From the NCBI RefSeq assembly GCF_017741815.1, contig NZ_JAGHMF010000007.1, positions 310,001 to 374,000 on the forward strand: DNA of 64,000 nucleotides, in the 5' to 3' direction. The notes under the pieces are model-generated. The model was not told the DNA's origin, made no database searches, and was given only the letters and a program-made list of their open reading frames with translations. Position 1 is the stretch's first letter. Each line of letters opens with the position of its first letter. A program made the position numbers and the translations under genes. Below, in pieces: positions 18,424-28,192 of this stretch. The DNA comes from Rhizobium sp. 16-488-2b. GTDB taxonomy: Bacteria > Pseudomonadota > Alphaproteobacteria > Rhizobiales > Rhizobiaceae.

Positions 18424-19410
18424 TTACCAGCGCTGATGCACATGCGGCGCGATCAGCCGGTCGTAGATTTCGTGGCTCGCAGCCATCACCTCATGCGTCA
18501 GCGGCGCCAGGCTGGCGGCCGCCGCATTGGCCTTCGCCTGCTCGGCGTTGCGGGCGCCGGGAATGACCACCGTGACGGCATCGCTCATCAGGATCCAGCG
18601 CAGCGCAAACGTTGCCATTGTGGCGCCCTCGGGAACCAGCTTGCGAACCTCTTCGACCGCCTGCAGGCCGACCTCGAACGGAACGCCCGCGAAGGTCTCA
18701 CCGACATCGAACGCTTCGCCATGGCGGTTGAAGTTGCGGTGATCGTCGCTCGCAAACGTCGTCGCGCTGCTGATCTTGCCGGAGAGCAGGCCGCTTGCCA
18801 GCGGCACGCGGGCGATAATGGCGATGTTTTTCTCCCGCGCCTCGCGGAAAAACAGATGGCTCGGGCGCTGGCGGAAGAGATTGTAGATGATCTGGATGCT
18901 GACCACGCCGGGGAATTCGATCGCCTTCAGCGCTTCCTCGACCTTCTCGACGCTGACGCCATAGCCGCGAATCTTGCCGGCCTTCTGCAGCTCGTTCAGC
19001 CCCTCGAACACCTCAGGGCGATAAAGAACCTCCGTCGGCGGGCAGTGCAGCTGCACGAGGTCGAGGCTGTCGACCTTGAGGTTCTTCAGGCTGCGGTCGA
19101 TAAAGCTTTCGAGATTGGCCTTGGTGTAACCATCCGCCACATGCGGATTCAACCGCCGCCCGGCCTTGGTGGCGACCATCGGGCGCTCGCCGCCACGGCT
19201 CTCGAGCACATCGGCGATGATCTTTTCCGAACGGCCGTCGCCATAGACGTCGGCGGTGTCGATGAAGGTGATACCGGCGTCGAGCGCCGCATTGAGCGCG
19301 TCACGTCCATCAGCTTCGCTGACGTCACCCCAGGCGCCGCCGATCTGCCATGCGCCAAAGCCGATATTGCTCACCGTATGGGGCAGGTGGCCGAAAGAAT
19401 GCTGCTTCAT
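18424..19410 (-). CDS. aldo/keto reductase
   Basis: A 328-aa TIM-barrel NADPH-dependent oxidoreductase. The catalytic tetrad is visible: aspartate and tyrosine in FIDTADVYGDGRSE, lysine in MVATKAG and histidine in LVQLHCPP. The C-terminal cofactor-binding segment VIPGARNAEQAKAN is typical of AKR groups acting on sugars or aldehydes. The substrate is not evident. It stands alone on the minus strand. Confidence 0.9.
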   Translation of the reverse strand: MKQHSFGHLPHTVSNIGFGAWQIGGAWGDVSEADGRDALNAALDAGITFIDTADVYGDGRSEKIIADVLESRGGERPMVATKAGRRLNPHVADGYTKANLESFIDRSLKNLKVDSLDLVQLHCPPTEVLYRPEVFEGLNELQKAGKIRGYGVSVEKVEEALKAIEFPGVVSIQIIYNLFRQRPSHLFFREAREKNIAIIARVPLASGLLSGKISSATTFASDDHRNFNRHGEAFDVGETFAGVPFEVGLQAVEEVRKLVPEGATMATFALRWILMSDAVTVVIPGARNAEQAKANAAAASLAPLTHEVMAASHEIYDRLIAPHVHQRW

Positions 19411-19510
19411 GAAAAATCCTCCTCGTGATTGCCGCCCACGGCACTAGCAGGGGACAAAAGCGGCGACAAGCGCCCAGAGGAACAGATAGGGCGGCGTGCG
19501 GCGCCTGTCG

Positions 19511-20020
19511 CTACCGCTGCCGGGTAAAGTCGACCCGCACCTTGGCGACCGGAAATCCGAACTTGCTCACCCACGCCGTGTTGAGCAATGTCCCGTCCGG
19601 CATCAGCCGCAAAGTGTCGTGGAACCTCACGATATTCTCTTTGGCGCTTGGATCGGTATCGACCAGATAGCTGTAACGCGCCACATTGCCATCGATCTTG
19701 ACCATCGCTTCTCCAACGACGTCCTCCCGGGTTCCCGTATAGGCGCCCGGCGCGGTCTTGGTGAAGCGCCAGGTCTTCCGATCGCGCTCACCATCGGCAT
19801 AGGCGAAATCCTCCCTAAGGGTCAGGATTTTGCCGTTCCAGCGACCGGTCAGCCTGACCTTGAAGCTGCGATCGACACCGTTGATCGCCTGGAAGCGGCC
19901 AACGGCAATGCTCTTGCCGGCAAAGAAGTCCTCCAGTCGAAAGTCGCGGGCCGCGGCGGCGCCGGTTGCGGGCAGGCTCGCCAAAGTGAGGAGGGCGGCA
20001 AGAAGAGGGGCGTTGCGCAT
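19511..20020 (-). CDS. DUF3833-like exported protein
   Basis: A 169-aa protein. The first 23 residues (MRNAPLLAALLTLASLPATG, then AAA) form a signal peptide without a lipobox cysteine. The mature part (LEDFFAGKSIAVGRFQAINGVDRSF, LREDFAYADGERDRKTWRF, VSKFGFPVAKV) matches my memory of the DUF3833 family, whose function is unknown. The ATG at 20020 follows an AGGGA ribosome site; an in-frame ATG at 20044 would bury the signal peptide. Possibly cotranscribed with the methyltransferase upstream, 90 bases away. Confidence 0.65.
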   Translation of the reverse strand: MRNAPLLAALLTLASLPATGAAAARDFRLEDFFAGKSIAVGRFQAINGVDRSFKVRLTGRWNGKILTLREDFAYADGERDRKTWRFTKTAPGAYTGTREDVVGEAMVKIDGNVARYSYLVDTDPSAKENIVRFHDTLRLMPDGTLLNTAWVSKFGFPVAKVRVDFTRQR

Positions 20021-20110
20021 GATCGATCCCTTCGGTGGCCGCAAATCGGCCTGTCAGCGCTTACGCCGGCGCGAGGGGAACGGATCAATTGCGGCAACGC
20101 GCCGGGCGAC

Positions 20111-20716
20111 TCAGAGCCGCTTCAGGCAGAAGGAGAAGTGCGCGTGCGATTCGACGGTCAGGAATTCGAACTGCCAGCCATAATCCTTGCAGAACTTGGT
20201 GACGGCCTCGACGACGCCGTAGACGATCGGCTTCACCGTATTGCCAGTGCAGAAGTCGTGACCGGCGATGCGGCCGGTCCGCTTGACCTTGCGGTCGCAG
20301 AGCAGAAGCTCCTGCCACGTCAGTTCAAAGGAATGATCTGTGTCGATATAGGCCCAATCGAGAAAATCGTCCTCGAACTCGGCGAGCTTCTCCAGCGAGG
20401 TGCCCTGCATCAGGTGCAGCTGCCCGCTTTCGATTTCTCTGCCGAACTGCGTATGGATCTGGTCGAGGCCCGAGCTGTAGCGGTCCATGCTCCAGGGATC
20501 GATGAGATAAAGCTGAGCCGGGCGATTCTTTTCGAGAATCTTCGCCGTGTATTCCCCAAACGCCGCGCCGATCTCGACGCCGACGCCGCCATTCGGAATA
20601 CGATAGAGCAATTCGCCACGATCCGGCAGCAGGCGCGCGTTTTCCATGTGGTGGGCGCTGAGCTGTGTCCGCGGCATGGCTGCCCGCTGTGCCTGGCGAT
20701 CTTCGCGTGTTTTCAT
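20111..20716 (-). CDS. class I SAM-dependent methyltransferase
   Basis: A 201-aa protein with a Rossmann-type SAM-binding core: VGVEIGAAFGEYTAKIL (motif I), YLIDPW (second strand), and WAYIDTDHSFELTWQELLLC with the aspartate/histidine pattern of the Methyltransf_24 group. Near the end TVESHAHFSFCLKR forms the last strand. Members modify small molecules or glycans; no substrate is evident. It lies between the tRNA-Val gene and the DUF3833 gene on the same strand. Confidence 0.75.
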   Translation of the reverse strand: MKTREDRQAQRAAMPRTQLSAHHMENARLLPDRGELLYRIPNGGVGVEIGAAFGEYTAKILEKNRPAQLYLIDPWSMDRYSSGLDQIHTQFGREIESGQLHLMQGTSLEKLAEFEDDFLDWAYIDTDHSFELTWQELLLCDRKVKRTGRIAGHDFCTGNTVKPIVYGVVEAVTKFCKDYGWQFEFLTVESHAHFSFCLKRL

Positions 20717-20846
20717 GATTCTATCTCCGCCTGAAGCACATGAGGTGCCGTTCGATTTGGCCGGAACCTAATCGCCGGAAACGGGATTAGCAACCGCAGC
20801 AAAATCAAAGCTGCGAGCTGATCAATCACATAAAGGGGAGAGAAAA

Positions 20847-20922
20847 TGGTGGGCGATGAGAGACTCGAACTCCCGACATCCTCGGTGTAAACGAGGCGCT
20901 CTACCAACTGAGCTAATCGCCC
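20847..20922 (-). tRNA. tRNA-Val (TAC)
   Basis: A 76-base tRNA on the minus strand starting GGGCGATTAGCTCAG and ending with encoded CCA. The anticodon stem CCTCG/CGAGG encloses the loop TTTACAC, anticodon TAC, which reads valine GTA codons. The acceptor stem GGGCGAT pairs fully with ATCGCCC. Confidence 0.96.
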
Positions 20923-21337
20923 TCCGCGGTGCGGATCATGTCCGCCGCGTCGATGGCCGTGATCTATGCGGATCGCGGACAAACCGCAAGAGCGTTTGTG
21001 AAGATTTTTTGATTTTTTTCGATCGGCCGCCGCCAATGCCCCGGTTTCCCGGTAATTCCGTCTGTGGAAAAGAAAAATCGACAAGGGGAGGGCCAAGGGG
21101 AGCGCAATGATAGGATCGTCCGCTGGCGGATATCTGGAGCGGCAGCGCCGGAAAGGGTCCTTATATGTGGGCGATTTTCGATCTGATTTCATTCACCCAC
21201 AAACAAATCGCAGGCTGTCATCGTTTTGTCTCCAAACCTGCTTGACACTCAAATGCGAACCCCGTAGTTAGCCGCTCATCGAAGCGGCAAGCTGCTTTGA
21301 CACGGACGCGAAAGCATCCGGACTGCTTGAAATGAAT

Positions 21338-21414
21338 GCGGGTGTAGCTCAGTCGGTTAGAGTGCCGGCCTGTCACGCCGGAGGTCGCGGGTTCGAGCCC
21401 CGTCACTCGCGCCA
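21338..21414 (+). tRNA. tRNA-Asp (GTC), copy 1
   Basis: A 77-base tRNA including CCA. It begins GCGGGTGTAGCTCAG; the anticodon stem CCGGC/GCCGG carries loop CTGTCAC, anticodon GTC for aspartate; the T arm has GGTTCGAGCC. Confidence 0.97.
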
Positions 21415-21466
21415 TTTCATGTAAGTGCTGAAAAGCATGGTCCGGAACGACGCAGTCTGAAAATGC

Positions 21467-21543
21467 GCGGGTGTAGCTCAGTCGGTTAGAGTGCCGGCCT
21501 GTCACGCCGGAGGTCGCGGGTTCGAGCCCCGTCACTCGCGCCA
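21467..21543 (+). tRNA. tRNA-Asp (GTC), copy 2
   Basis: Identical in sequence to the copy 129 bases upstream, including the encoded CCA. The two genes are separated by 52 unrelated bases, consistent with a tandem duplication. Confidence 0.97.
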
Positions 21544-22632
21544 TTCTCTTCCAGAATGTCTCGATAATATACATCGCCTACAAGGTGCGCTTGCGCCTTT
21601 CTGTCCTTGAGGTGCGTTTCATGCGCATCGCTGTTTTAGTACCGCGCGTTTCGCTATGCCTTCCGCATGGGCCGTCGTCGCCAAGAGGGCAGGCGGCGGC
21701 GCGTGGCCTGCCAGGAGCCGCGACAGTCGCGCTCAGACGCCTCTTCGGTGCCTCTCGATACTCAATCGCCTGCCGCGTCCTCGGTTGCCGATAAAGCCAC
21801 CTGTCGCTGCAGTGCTTGAGCTGCTTTGTTCTTATAATGAAGTGTCGGAATGGGCCTCTCCAGCGAGGTTATTTCGCGCAACTTATGGATTTAAGTAGCG
21901 TTCGCGCATGTCCGGAATCGCGGGTCTTGAGAGTGCGTCTGATGAGGCCGCCGCGCACCCGCCCGATCACCCCGCGCCGCCCATTCCCGGACTTGGGCGC
22001 GCGCAATATCCACTGGCCGAAATGCCCTTTATTTAGCCGTCTGGCCTGCGACATAGCGACCCGATTGGCGCAGTTTTTCAGTCGAATCGGAGCGGATACT
22101 CCGCATTGCCGACAATTCACCGACATTAGATGAGGAAACGCGCACTTGGCCGCCGCAAAATCACCGATTTTGCCCGTCCGCTACATGCTGCGGCCCGGTG
22201 CGTCGCACGCGTTGTCCGACCGTTGCTCGAAAATGAGTATTGTATATCAAATACATAGACATGAGCCGGTCCGAGCTTGTCTGCGCGTGCGAATGTGGCG
22301 CGCACAGCGGATATGCCTACTTCTCAAGCGCTTCGGCAGCCCCGGTTCGCGGCTTGGTCCTGCCAAATCCTGCGCTTTCCACTCATGAAAGCCTCTCAGT
22401 CATGCAATAAATGCTGGGCTGGCATGCAAGATCGCGGGCTGTGCGTTGATTTGTCGCAAAAACAATGTGCGTGGCTAATAATGTCGCACGCGTGCAATTG
22501 GAATTGACACGCTAAAACTCTTGCGCATTGGCTGTGGCTGCGCTAACCACGGCTTGTTGCAACGCACGTTCGCTTGCCGGGCAAATGCCCAGCTGCGCCT
22601 CCCGGCGCAAATGGCAAGCAGGGATGAACCTG
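21544..22632. other. 1.1-kb stretch with no recognisable gene
   Basis: Between the second tRNA-Asp and nuoA. Several open frames of 60-105 codons exist but none has a recognisable product, a good ribosome site or codon use like the neighbours. Composition is more mixed than in the flanking genes. Short hairpins such as GCGGA-TAC-TCCGC occur near 22095. It must contain the nuo promoter, which I cannot place with confidence. It could be the remnant of DNA inserted beside the tRNA genes. Confidence 0.4.
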
Positions 22633-22998
22633 ATGACTGGACTTCTCAGTTCCTATATTCCGATCGCCATTTTCATTGCCATCGCCCTTGTAATCGGCTT
22701 GTCGCTGCTCATTGCGCCGTTCGCCGTTGCCTACAAGGCGCCTGATGCTGAAAAGCTTTCGGCTTTCGAATGCGGTTTCAACGCGTTCGACGACGCCCGC
22801 ATGAAATTCGATATCCGCTTCTATCTGGTGTCGATTCTCTTCATCATCTTCGACCTCGAAGTCGCCTTTCTGTTCCCGTGGGCCGTTTCTTTCGGCGCGA
22901 TCGGCTGGTTCGGCTTCTGGTCCATGATGGTCTTCCTTCTCGTGCTGACCATCGGCTTTATTTATGAGTGGAAAAAGGGAGCCCTGGAATGGGAGTAG
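22633..22998 (+). CDS. nuoA: NADH-quinone oxidoreductase subunit A
   Basis: A 121-aa membrane subunit of complex I with three transmembrane helices. The loop [25 protein letters not shown] contains the conserved cysteine that lines the quinone-access region. The ATG at 22633 is preceded at a good distance by AGGGA; ATG at 22624 is too close to that site. First gene of the nuo cluster, overlapping nuoB by ten bases. Confidence 0.96.
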   Translation: MTGLLSSYIPIAIFIAIALVIGLSLLIAPFAVAYKAPDAEKLSAFECGFNAFDDARMKFDIRFYLVSILFIIFDLEVAFLFPWAVSFGAIGWFGFWSMMVFLLVLTIGFIYEWKKGALEWE

Positions 22999-23573
22999 CC
23001 CCAAGCGACAAGGCGCTCGTCGCGCCGCATCCCAAAGGCATCATCGACCCGGCAACGGGCAAGCCTGTTGGTAGCGACAGTGCGTTCTTCGGCGAGATCA
23101 ATGACGAGCTGGCCGACAAGGGCTTCCTGGTCACGTCCACTCGCGATTTGATCACCTGGGCGCGCACCGGCTCGCTGATGTGGATGCAGTTCGGTCTGGC
23201 CTGCTGCGCCGTCGAAGGCCTGATGCAGGTCTCCGGTCCGCGTTACGACATGGAGCGCTTCGGCGTTGCTCCGCGCGCTTCGCCGCGCCAGTCTGATGTC
23301 ATGATCGTTGCTGGCACGCTGACCAACAAGATGGCGCCGGCGCTCCGCAAGGTCTATGACCAGATGCCGGAGCCGCGTTACGTCATCTCGATGGGCTCCT
23401 GCGCAAACGGCGGTGGCTACTATCACTATTCCTACTCGGTCGTGCGTGGCTGCGATCGTGTCGTTCCTGTCGATATCTACGTGCCGGGCTGTCCCCCCAC
23501 GGCAGAAGCGCTGCTCTACGGGGTCTTGCTTCTGCAGAAGAAGATACGGCGCACCGGAACGATTGAGCGCTAA
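22989..23573 (+). CDS. nuoB: NADH-quinone oxidoreductase subunit B
   Basis: A 194-aa peripheral-arm subunit that holds iron-sulfur cluster N2, the last electron carrier before quinone. The four ligand cysteines are in [20 protein letters not shown] and VPGCPP. The N-terminus is somewhat extended as in other alphaproteobacteria. The ATG at 22989 overlaps the nuoA stop and has AGGGAG upstream. Confidence 0.97.
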   Translation: MGVAPSDKALVAPHPKGIIDPATGKPVGSDSAFFGEINDELADKGFLVTSTRDLITWARTGSLMWMQFGLACCAVEGLMQVSGPRYDMERFGVAPRASPRQSDVMIVAGTLTNKMAPALRKVYDQMPEPRYVISMGSCANGGGYYHYSYSVVRGCDRVVPVDIYVPGCPPTAEALLYGVLLLQKKIRRTGTIER

Positions 23574-23588
23574 GGGCGGAGGACTGTC

Positions 23589-24191
23589 ATGAGTGAAGCC
23601 TTGAGCGAACTGTCGTCGTATCTCCGCGAGATGCGCGGCGATCTGATTGTCGATGCATCGATCAGCTATGGCGAATTGAACGTAACCACGACGCCGGAAA
23701 CGATCGTCGCGCTGCTGACGTTCCTGCGCGACGATCCGCGTTGCGGCTTCGTCAGCATGATCGACATCTGCGGCGTCGACTGGCCGCAGCGCGAAAAGCG
23801 TTTCGATGTCGTGTATCATCTCCTGTCGCCGAAGCAGAACCTGCGCATCCGCGTCAAGCTCGCTGTTGCCGATGGCGTTTCCGTTCCGTCGGCGACGTCG
23901 GTCTACATGGGCGCCGAATGGTTCGAGCGCGAAGCCTGGGACATGTACGGTATTCCGTTCTCCGGTCATGCCGACCTGCGCCGTCTGCTGACGGACTATG
24001 GCTTCGAAGGCCATCCGCTGCGCAAGGACTTCCCGACGACAGGTTATGTCGAGGTACGTTATGACGATGCCGCCAAGCGCGTCGTCTACGAACCCGTCGA
24101 ACTGAAGCAGGAATTCCGCAATTTCGATTTCACGTCCCCGTGGGAAGGCACAGATTACGTACTTCCGGGAGACGAGAAGGCTGCGAATTGA
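23589..24191 (+). CDS. nuoC: NADH-quinone oxidoreductase subunit C
   Basis: A 200-aa peripheral-arm subunit with the 30-kDa signature ([40 protein letters not shown] visible across about residues 115-155). It is a separate protein here, not fused to NuoD as in enterobacteria. Fifteen bases after nuoB, with a GGAGG-type ribosome site. Confidence 0.97.
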   Translation: MSEALSELSSYLREMRGDLIVDASISYGELNVTTTPETIVALLTFLRDDPRCGFVSMIDICGVDWPQREKRFDVVYHLLSPKQNLRIRVKLAVADGVSVPSATSVYMGAEWFEREAWDMYGIPFSGHADLRRLLTDYGFEGHPLRKDFPTTGYVEVRYDDAAKRVVYEPVELKQEFRNFDFTSPWEGTDYVLPGDEKAAN

Positions 24192-24263
24192 GATGAGGCT
24201 CGACTGTCTTGAAGCCTCTCCGTTCGCCGTCTCATGCCAATTGCCAGCGCGGAGCGCGTCGCT

Positions 24264-25454
24264 ATGACTGAACATAACGTTCGCAATTTTACGATCAACT
24301 TCGGACCGGAGCACCCGTCCGCGCACGGCGTTCTGCGTCTCGTGCTTGAGCTCGATGGCGAAATCATCGAGCGCGTCGATCCGCATATCGGCCTCTTGCA
24401 CCGCGGCACCGAAAAGCTGATCGAATCGAAGACCTATCTTCAGGCCGTTCCATATTTCGATCGTCTCGACTACGTCGCGCCGATGAACCAGGAGCATGCT
24501 TTCGCGCTCGCCGTCGAAAAGATGCTGAAGCTGGAAATTCCGATTCGCGGTCAGCTCATCCGTGTTCTCTACTCCGAAATTGGCCGAATCTTGTCGCACA
24601 TCATGAACGTGACGACGCAGGCCATGGACGTTGGCGCGATGACGCCGCCGGTCTGGGGCTTCGAAGAGCGCGAAAAGCTGATGGTGTTTTACGAGCGCGC
24701 CTGTGGCGCCCGTATGCACTCGGCCTACTTCCGTCCGGGCGGCGTCCACCAGGACATTCCGCAGGAACTGGTCGAGGATATCGGCAAGTGGTGCGATCCG
24801 TTCCTCAAGGTTCTCGATGATATCGAAGGCCTCCTGACCGACAACCGCATCTTCAAGCAGCGTAACGTTGATATCGGCGTCGTCTCGCTGGAAGACGCAT
24901 GGTCCTGGGGTTTCTCGGGCGTCATGGTTCGCGGTTCTGGCGCTGCCTGGGACCTGCGCCGCTCGCAGCCCTACGAGTGCTACAACGATCTTGAATTCGA
25001 CATCGCCATTGGCAAGAACGGCGACTGCTACGATCGCTATCTGATCCGCATGATCGAAATGCGCCAGTCCGTCCGCATCATGAAGCAGTGCGTCAACCGC
25101 CTGCTTGGCGATGCCAAGGTCGGCCCGGTGTCCTCGATCGACGGCAAGGTCGTTCCGCCGAAGCGTGGCGAGATGAAGCGCTCGATGGAAGCGCTGATCC
25201 ACCACTTCAAGCTTTACACCGAAGGCTACCACGTTCCGGCCGGCGAAGTTTACGCGGCCGTCGAAGCGCCGAAGGGCGAGTTCGGCGTCTACGTCGTCGC
25301 CGACGGCAGCAACAAGCCCTACCGTTGCAAGATCCGCGCCCCGGGCTATGCCCACCTGCAGGCGATGGACTTCCTCTGCAAGGGCCACATGCTTGCTGAC
25401 GTGACCGCCGTTCTCGGTTCGCTCGACATCGTCTTCGGCGAGGTCGACCGCTAA
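24264..25454 (+). CDS. nuoD: NADH-quinone oxidoreductase subunit D
   Basis: A 396-aa subunit of the 49-kDa, hydrogenase-like family that forms the quinone-binding pocket with Nuo[17 protein letters not shown], the [12 protein letters not shown] motif and the C-terminal DIVFGEVDR are all typical. I chose ATG at 24264, which gives the normal N-terminus (MTEHNVRNF); an in-frame ATG at 24234 has no ribosome site. The stop codon overlaps the start of the next small gene by one base (TAATG). Confidence 0.96.
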   Translation: MTEHNVRNFTINFGPEHPSAHGVLRLVLELDGEIIERVDPHIGLLHRGTEKLIESKTYLQAVPYFDRLDYVAPMNQEHAFALAVEKMLKLEIPIRGQLIRVLYSEIGRILSHIMNVTTQAMDVGAMTPPVWGFEEREKLMVFYERACGARMHSAYFRPGGVHQDIPQELVEDIGKWCDPFLKVLDDIEGLLTDNRIFKQRNVDIGVVSLEDAWSWGFSGVMVRGSGAAWDLRRSQPYECYNDLEFDIAIGKNGDCYDRYLIRMIEMRQSVRIMKQCVNRLLGDAKVGPVSSIDGKVVPPKRGEMKRSMEALIHHFKLYTEGYHVPAGEVYAAVEAPKGEFGVYVVADGSNKPYRCKIRAPGYAHLQAMDFLCKGHMLADVTAVLGSLDIVFGEVDR

Positions 25455-25729
25455 TGAAACTGCCGTCGCTCGTTACCGTCGTTCTTCTCCTGGCTTCTGG
25501 CGCTTACGCGCAGGAAGCCGGTGGACTTGGCCCCAAGCTGGGCCAGGAAGACGTAGCGCCGCCGGCAAACAAGGCGTCCATGGGCGAGCTTTTGTCCAGG
25601 GGCTATCAAATCAAGGCTGCAGTCCCCAACGGTGGAAAGTTCTTCGTTGTGTTCCTGCAGAAAGACCAGTCGGCCTACGCTTGCGAGATGAAGTCTCTGA
25701 CCTCGTCGCAGTGTGGCGCCCTAAACTGA
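25454..25729 (+). CDS. small exported protein within the nuo cluster
   Basis: A 91-aa protein whose first 19 residues ([19 protein letters not shown]) are a clean signal peptide cleaved before QEAGG. The mature part is about 72 residues and contains two cysteines (YACEM and SQCGALN) that could form a disulfide. Its ATG overlaps the nuoD stop codon by one base, and nuoE follows 16 bases later, so it is translated as part of the complex I operon. It is not one of the 14 core subunits. A periplasmic accessory role for complex I is an inference from location only. Confidence 0.75.
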   Translation: MKLPSLVTVVLLLASGAYAQEAGGLGPKLGQEDVAPPANKASMGELLSRGYQIKAAVPNGGKFFVVFLQKDQSAYACEMKSLTSSQCGALN

Positions 25730-25745
25730 CAAGGCGTGAGGAAGA

Positions 25746-26873
25746 ATGTCCGTTCGTCGATTAGCCGAAGATCAATTCCAGCCTGCCGCGTTCGCCTTCA
25801 ATGACGAGAACGCGGCCTGGGCGGATAAGACGATCCAGAAATACCCTGCGGGCCGTCAGCAATCCGCGGTCATTCCGCTGTTGATGCGAGCGCAGGAACA
25901 GGACGGCTGGGTCACGCGCGCGGCGATCGAAAAGGTCGCCAACATGCTGGACATGGCCTACATCCGCGTTCTCGAGGTCGCGACCTTCTACACGCAGTTC
26001 CAGCTCGGCCCAGTCGGTACGCGCGCCCACATCCAGGTGTGCGGCACGACGCCTTGCATGCTGCGCGGTTCGGAAGGCCTGATGTCGGTCTGCAAGAGCA
26101 AGATCCATCACCATCCGTTCGAGCGTAATGCCGAAGGCACGCTGTCCTGGGAAGAGGTCGAATGTCTCGGGGCTTGCGTCAACGCGCCCATGGTCATGAT
26201 CGGCAAGGATACCTACGAAGACCTGACGCCGGAGCGCCTGGCCGAGATCATCGACACCTTCGATGCCGGCAACGGCGCAAGCGTCACGCCCGGACCGCAG
26301 ATCGACCGTCACTTCTCCTCTCCGGAAGGCGGCCCGACGTCGCTGACCGACGAAGAGCCGAAGAAGAAGGCCTCCGCCAAGAAGGTCGTCGCCGACGCCG
26401 CGACCGCAACGGTCGACGCCGCACCGGTTCCCCCGTCGGAAGCAGCCCGCGCCAAGAGCACGGACGCAGAGACCAACGCCGCTCTGAAGACGCCGGTAAC
26501 GGCTCCGAAGGCCGCTGCAAAAAACGCCAAGGCCGTTGAAGAACAGCCGGGCGTCGCCGCACCGGTTCCGGCAACGGCAAAGCCGTCGCTGACAGACAAG
26601 AACCGTCCGGCCGGCATCGAAAAGCCTGCGACCCCTGATGATCTGAAGCTGATCTCGGGCGTTGGTCCGAAGATCGAAGGCACGCTGCACGAGCTGGGCA
26701 TCTTCACTTTCGCGCAGGTCGCGGGCTGGAAGAAGGCTGAGCGCGAGTGGGTCGATGGATACCTGAATTTCAAGGGCCGCATCGATCGCGACGACTGGGT
26801 CAAGCAGGCCAAGGCGCTCGCCAAGGGCGGCGAAGCCGAATACATTAAAGTCTTCGGCAAGAAGCCGCGGTAA
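25746..26873 (+). CDS. nuoE: NADH-quinone oxidoreductase subunit E with long C-terminal extension
   Basis: A 375-aa version of the 24-kDa subunit, roughly twice the usual length. Residues 1 to about 180 are normal NuoE with thioredoxin-like fold and the [2Fe-2S] N1a ligands in CGTTPC and CLGACVNAP. Residues about 195-295 are a low-complexity Ala/Lys/Pro linker. Residues about 298-361 (DDLKLISGVGPKIEGTLHEL and on) form a helix-hairpin/H3TH-like domain similar to the so-called predicted flap-endonuclease-like COG3743 domain. The same domain ends the protein at 28193. NuoE extensions are common in Rhizobiales; their role is unknown to me. Confidence 0.95.
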   Translation: MSVRRLAEDQFQPAAFAFNDENAAWADKTIQKYPAGRQQSAVIPLLMRAQEQDGWVTRAAIEKVANMLDMAYIRVLEVATFYTQFQLGPVGTRAHIQVCGTTPCMLRGSEGLMSVCKSKIHHHPFERNAEGTLSWEEVECLGACVNAPMVMIGKDTYEDLTPERLAEIIDTFDAGNGASVTPGPQIDRHFSSPEGGPTSLTDEEPKKKASAKKVVADAATATVDAAPVPPSEAARAKSTDAETNAALKTPVTAPKAAAKNAKAVEEQPGVAAPVPATAKPSLTDKNRPAGIEKPATPDDLKLISGVGPKIEGTLHELGIFTFAQVAGWKKAEREWVDGYLNFKGRIDRDDWVKQAKALAKGGEAEYIKVFGKKPR

Positions 26874-26883
26874 GAGGTGAAGC

Positions 26884-28188
26884 ATGTTACAAGATAAAGA
26901 TCGCATCTTTACCAATATCTACGGCCTCAAGGACAAGTCCCTGAAGGGCGCGATGAGCCGCGGCCACTGGGACGGCACCAAGCAGATCCTCGAAAAGGGT
27001 CGAGACTGGATCATCAACGAGATGAAGGCCTCCGGTCTTCGCGGTCGTGGCGGCGCCGGCTTCCCGACGGGCCTCAAGTGGTCCTTCATGCCGAAGGAAA
27101 ACGACGGTCGGCCGCATTATCTGGTCGTCAACGCCGACGAATCCGAACCCGGCACCTGCAAGGACCGTGACATCATGCGTCACGATCCGCATACGCTGAT
27201 CGAAGGCTGCGTTATCGCTAGCTTCGCCATGGGCGCCAACACCGCCTATATCTACGTCCGTGGCGAATACATCCGCGAGCGCGAGGCGCTGCAGGCTGCG
27301 ATCGACGAGTGCTACGATTTCGGTCTGCTCGGCAAGAACAACAAGCTCGGCTACCCGATGGACATCTTCGTCCACCACGGCGCCGGCGCATACATCTGCG
27401 GTGAAGAAACCGCATTGCTCGAAAGCCTGGAAGGCAAGAAGGGCCAGCCGCGCCTGAAGCCGCCATTCCCGGCCAACATGGGCCTCTACGGCTGCCCGAC
27501 CACGGTCAACAACGTCGAGTCGATCGCCGTTGCTCCGACGATTCTCCGTCGCGGCGCCGGCTGGTTCTCCGCACTCGGCCGTCCGAACAACGTCGGCACC
27601 AAGCTGTTCATGCTCTCCGGTCACGTCAACAAGCCGTGCACCGTCGAAGAAGAAATGGGCATCACCTTCCGTGAGCTCGTCGACAAGCACGCCGGCGGTA
27701 TCCGCGGCGGCTGGGACAACCTGCTCGCCGTCATTCCGGGCGGTGCATCGTGCCCGATCGTTCCCGCCAAGGACATGATCGACGTGCCGATGGACTTCGA
27801 CGGTCTGCGTTCGGTTGGCTCCTCCTTCGGTACGGCAGCCTCGATCGTCATGGACAAGTCCACCGACGTCATCAAGGCGATCGCCCGTATCTCGGCCTTC
27901 TTCAAGCATGAGAGCTGCGGTCAGTGCACGCCGTGCCGCGAAGGCACCGGCTGGATGTGGCGCGTCATGGAGCGCATGGCCAAGGGCAATGCCCAAAAGC
28001 GCGAAATCGACATGCTCTTCGCCGTCACCAAGCAGATCGAAGGCCACACCATCTGTGCGCTTGGCGATGCTGCCGCATGGCCGGTGCAGGGTCTGATCCG
28101 CAACTTCCGTCATGAGATCGAAGCGCGCATCGATCAGTATACGGCAAACGCCATGGATCATGGCGCGGTTCTCGAGGCTGCTGAGTAA
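26884..28188 (+). CDS. nuoF: NADH-quinone oxidoreductase subunit F
   Basis: A 434-aa subunit that binds NADH, FMN and cluster N3. The glycine-rich flavin loop [13 protein letters not shown], the acidic NADH site [13 protein letters not shown] and the [4Fe-4S] motif [15 protein letters not shown] are intact. It is the entry point of electrons into complex I. Ten bases after nuoE. Confidence 0.98.
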   Translation: MLQDKDRIFTNIYGLKDKSLKGAMSRGHWDGTKQILEKGRDWIINEMKASGLRGRGGAGFPTGLKWSFMPKENDGRPHYLVVNADESEPGTCKDRDIMRHDPHTLIEGCVIASFAMGANTAYIYVRGEYIREREALQAAIDECYDFGLLGKNNKLGYPMDIFVHHGAGAYICGEETALLESLEGKKGQPRLKPPFPANMGLYGCPTTVNNVESIAVAPTILRRGAGWFSALGRPNNVGTKLFMLSGHVNKPCTVEEEMGITFRELVDKHAGGIRGGWDNLLAVIPGGASCPIVPAKDMIDVPMDFDGLRSVGSSFGTAASIVMDKSTDVIKAIARISAFFKHESCGQCTPCREGTGWMWRVMERMAKGNAQKREIDMLFAVTKQIEGHTICALGDAAAWPVQGLIRNFRHEIEARIDQYTANAMDHGAVLEAAE

Positions 28189-28192
28189 GACG

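Noticed and set aside
21338..21543. Tandem tRNA-Asp copies as attachment sites of an integrated element
   Set aside because: Both copies are complete and identical over the whole gene, which fits gene duplication; no integrase or phage gene lies nearby.
22962..25388. 808-codon open frame antisense to nuoB-nuoD
   Set aside because: Runs across three certain genes on the opposite strand and has shadow-type composition and no recognisable motif.
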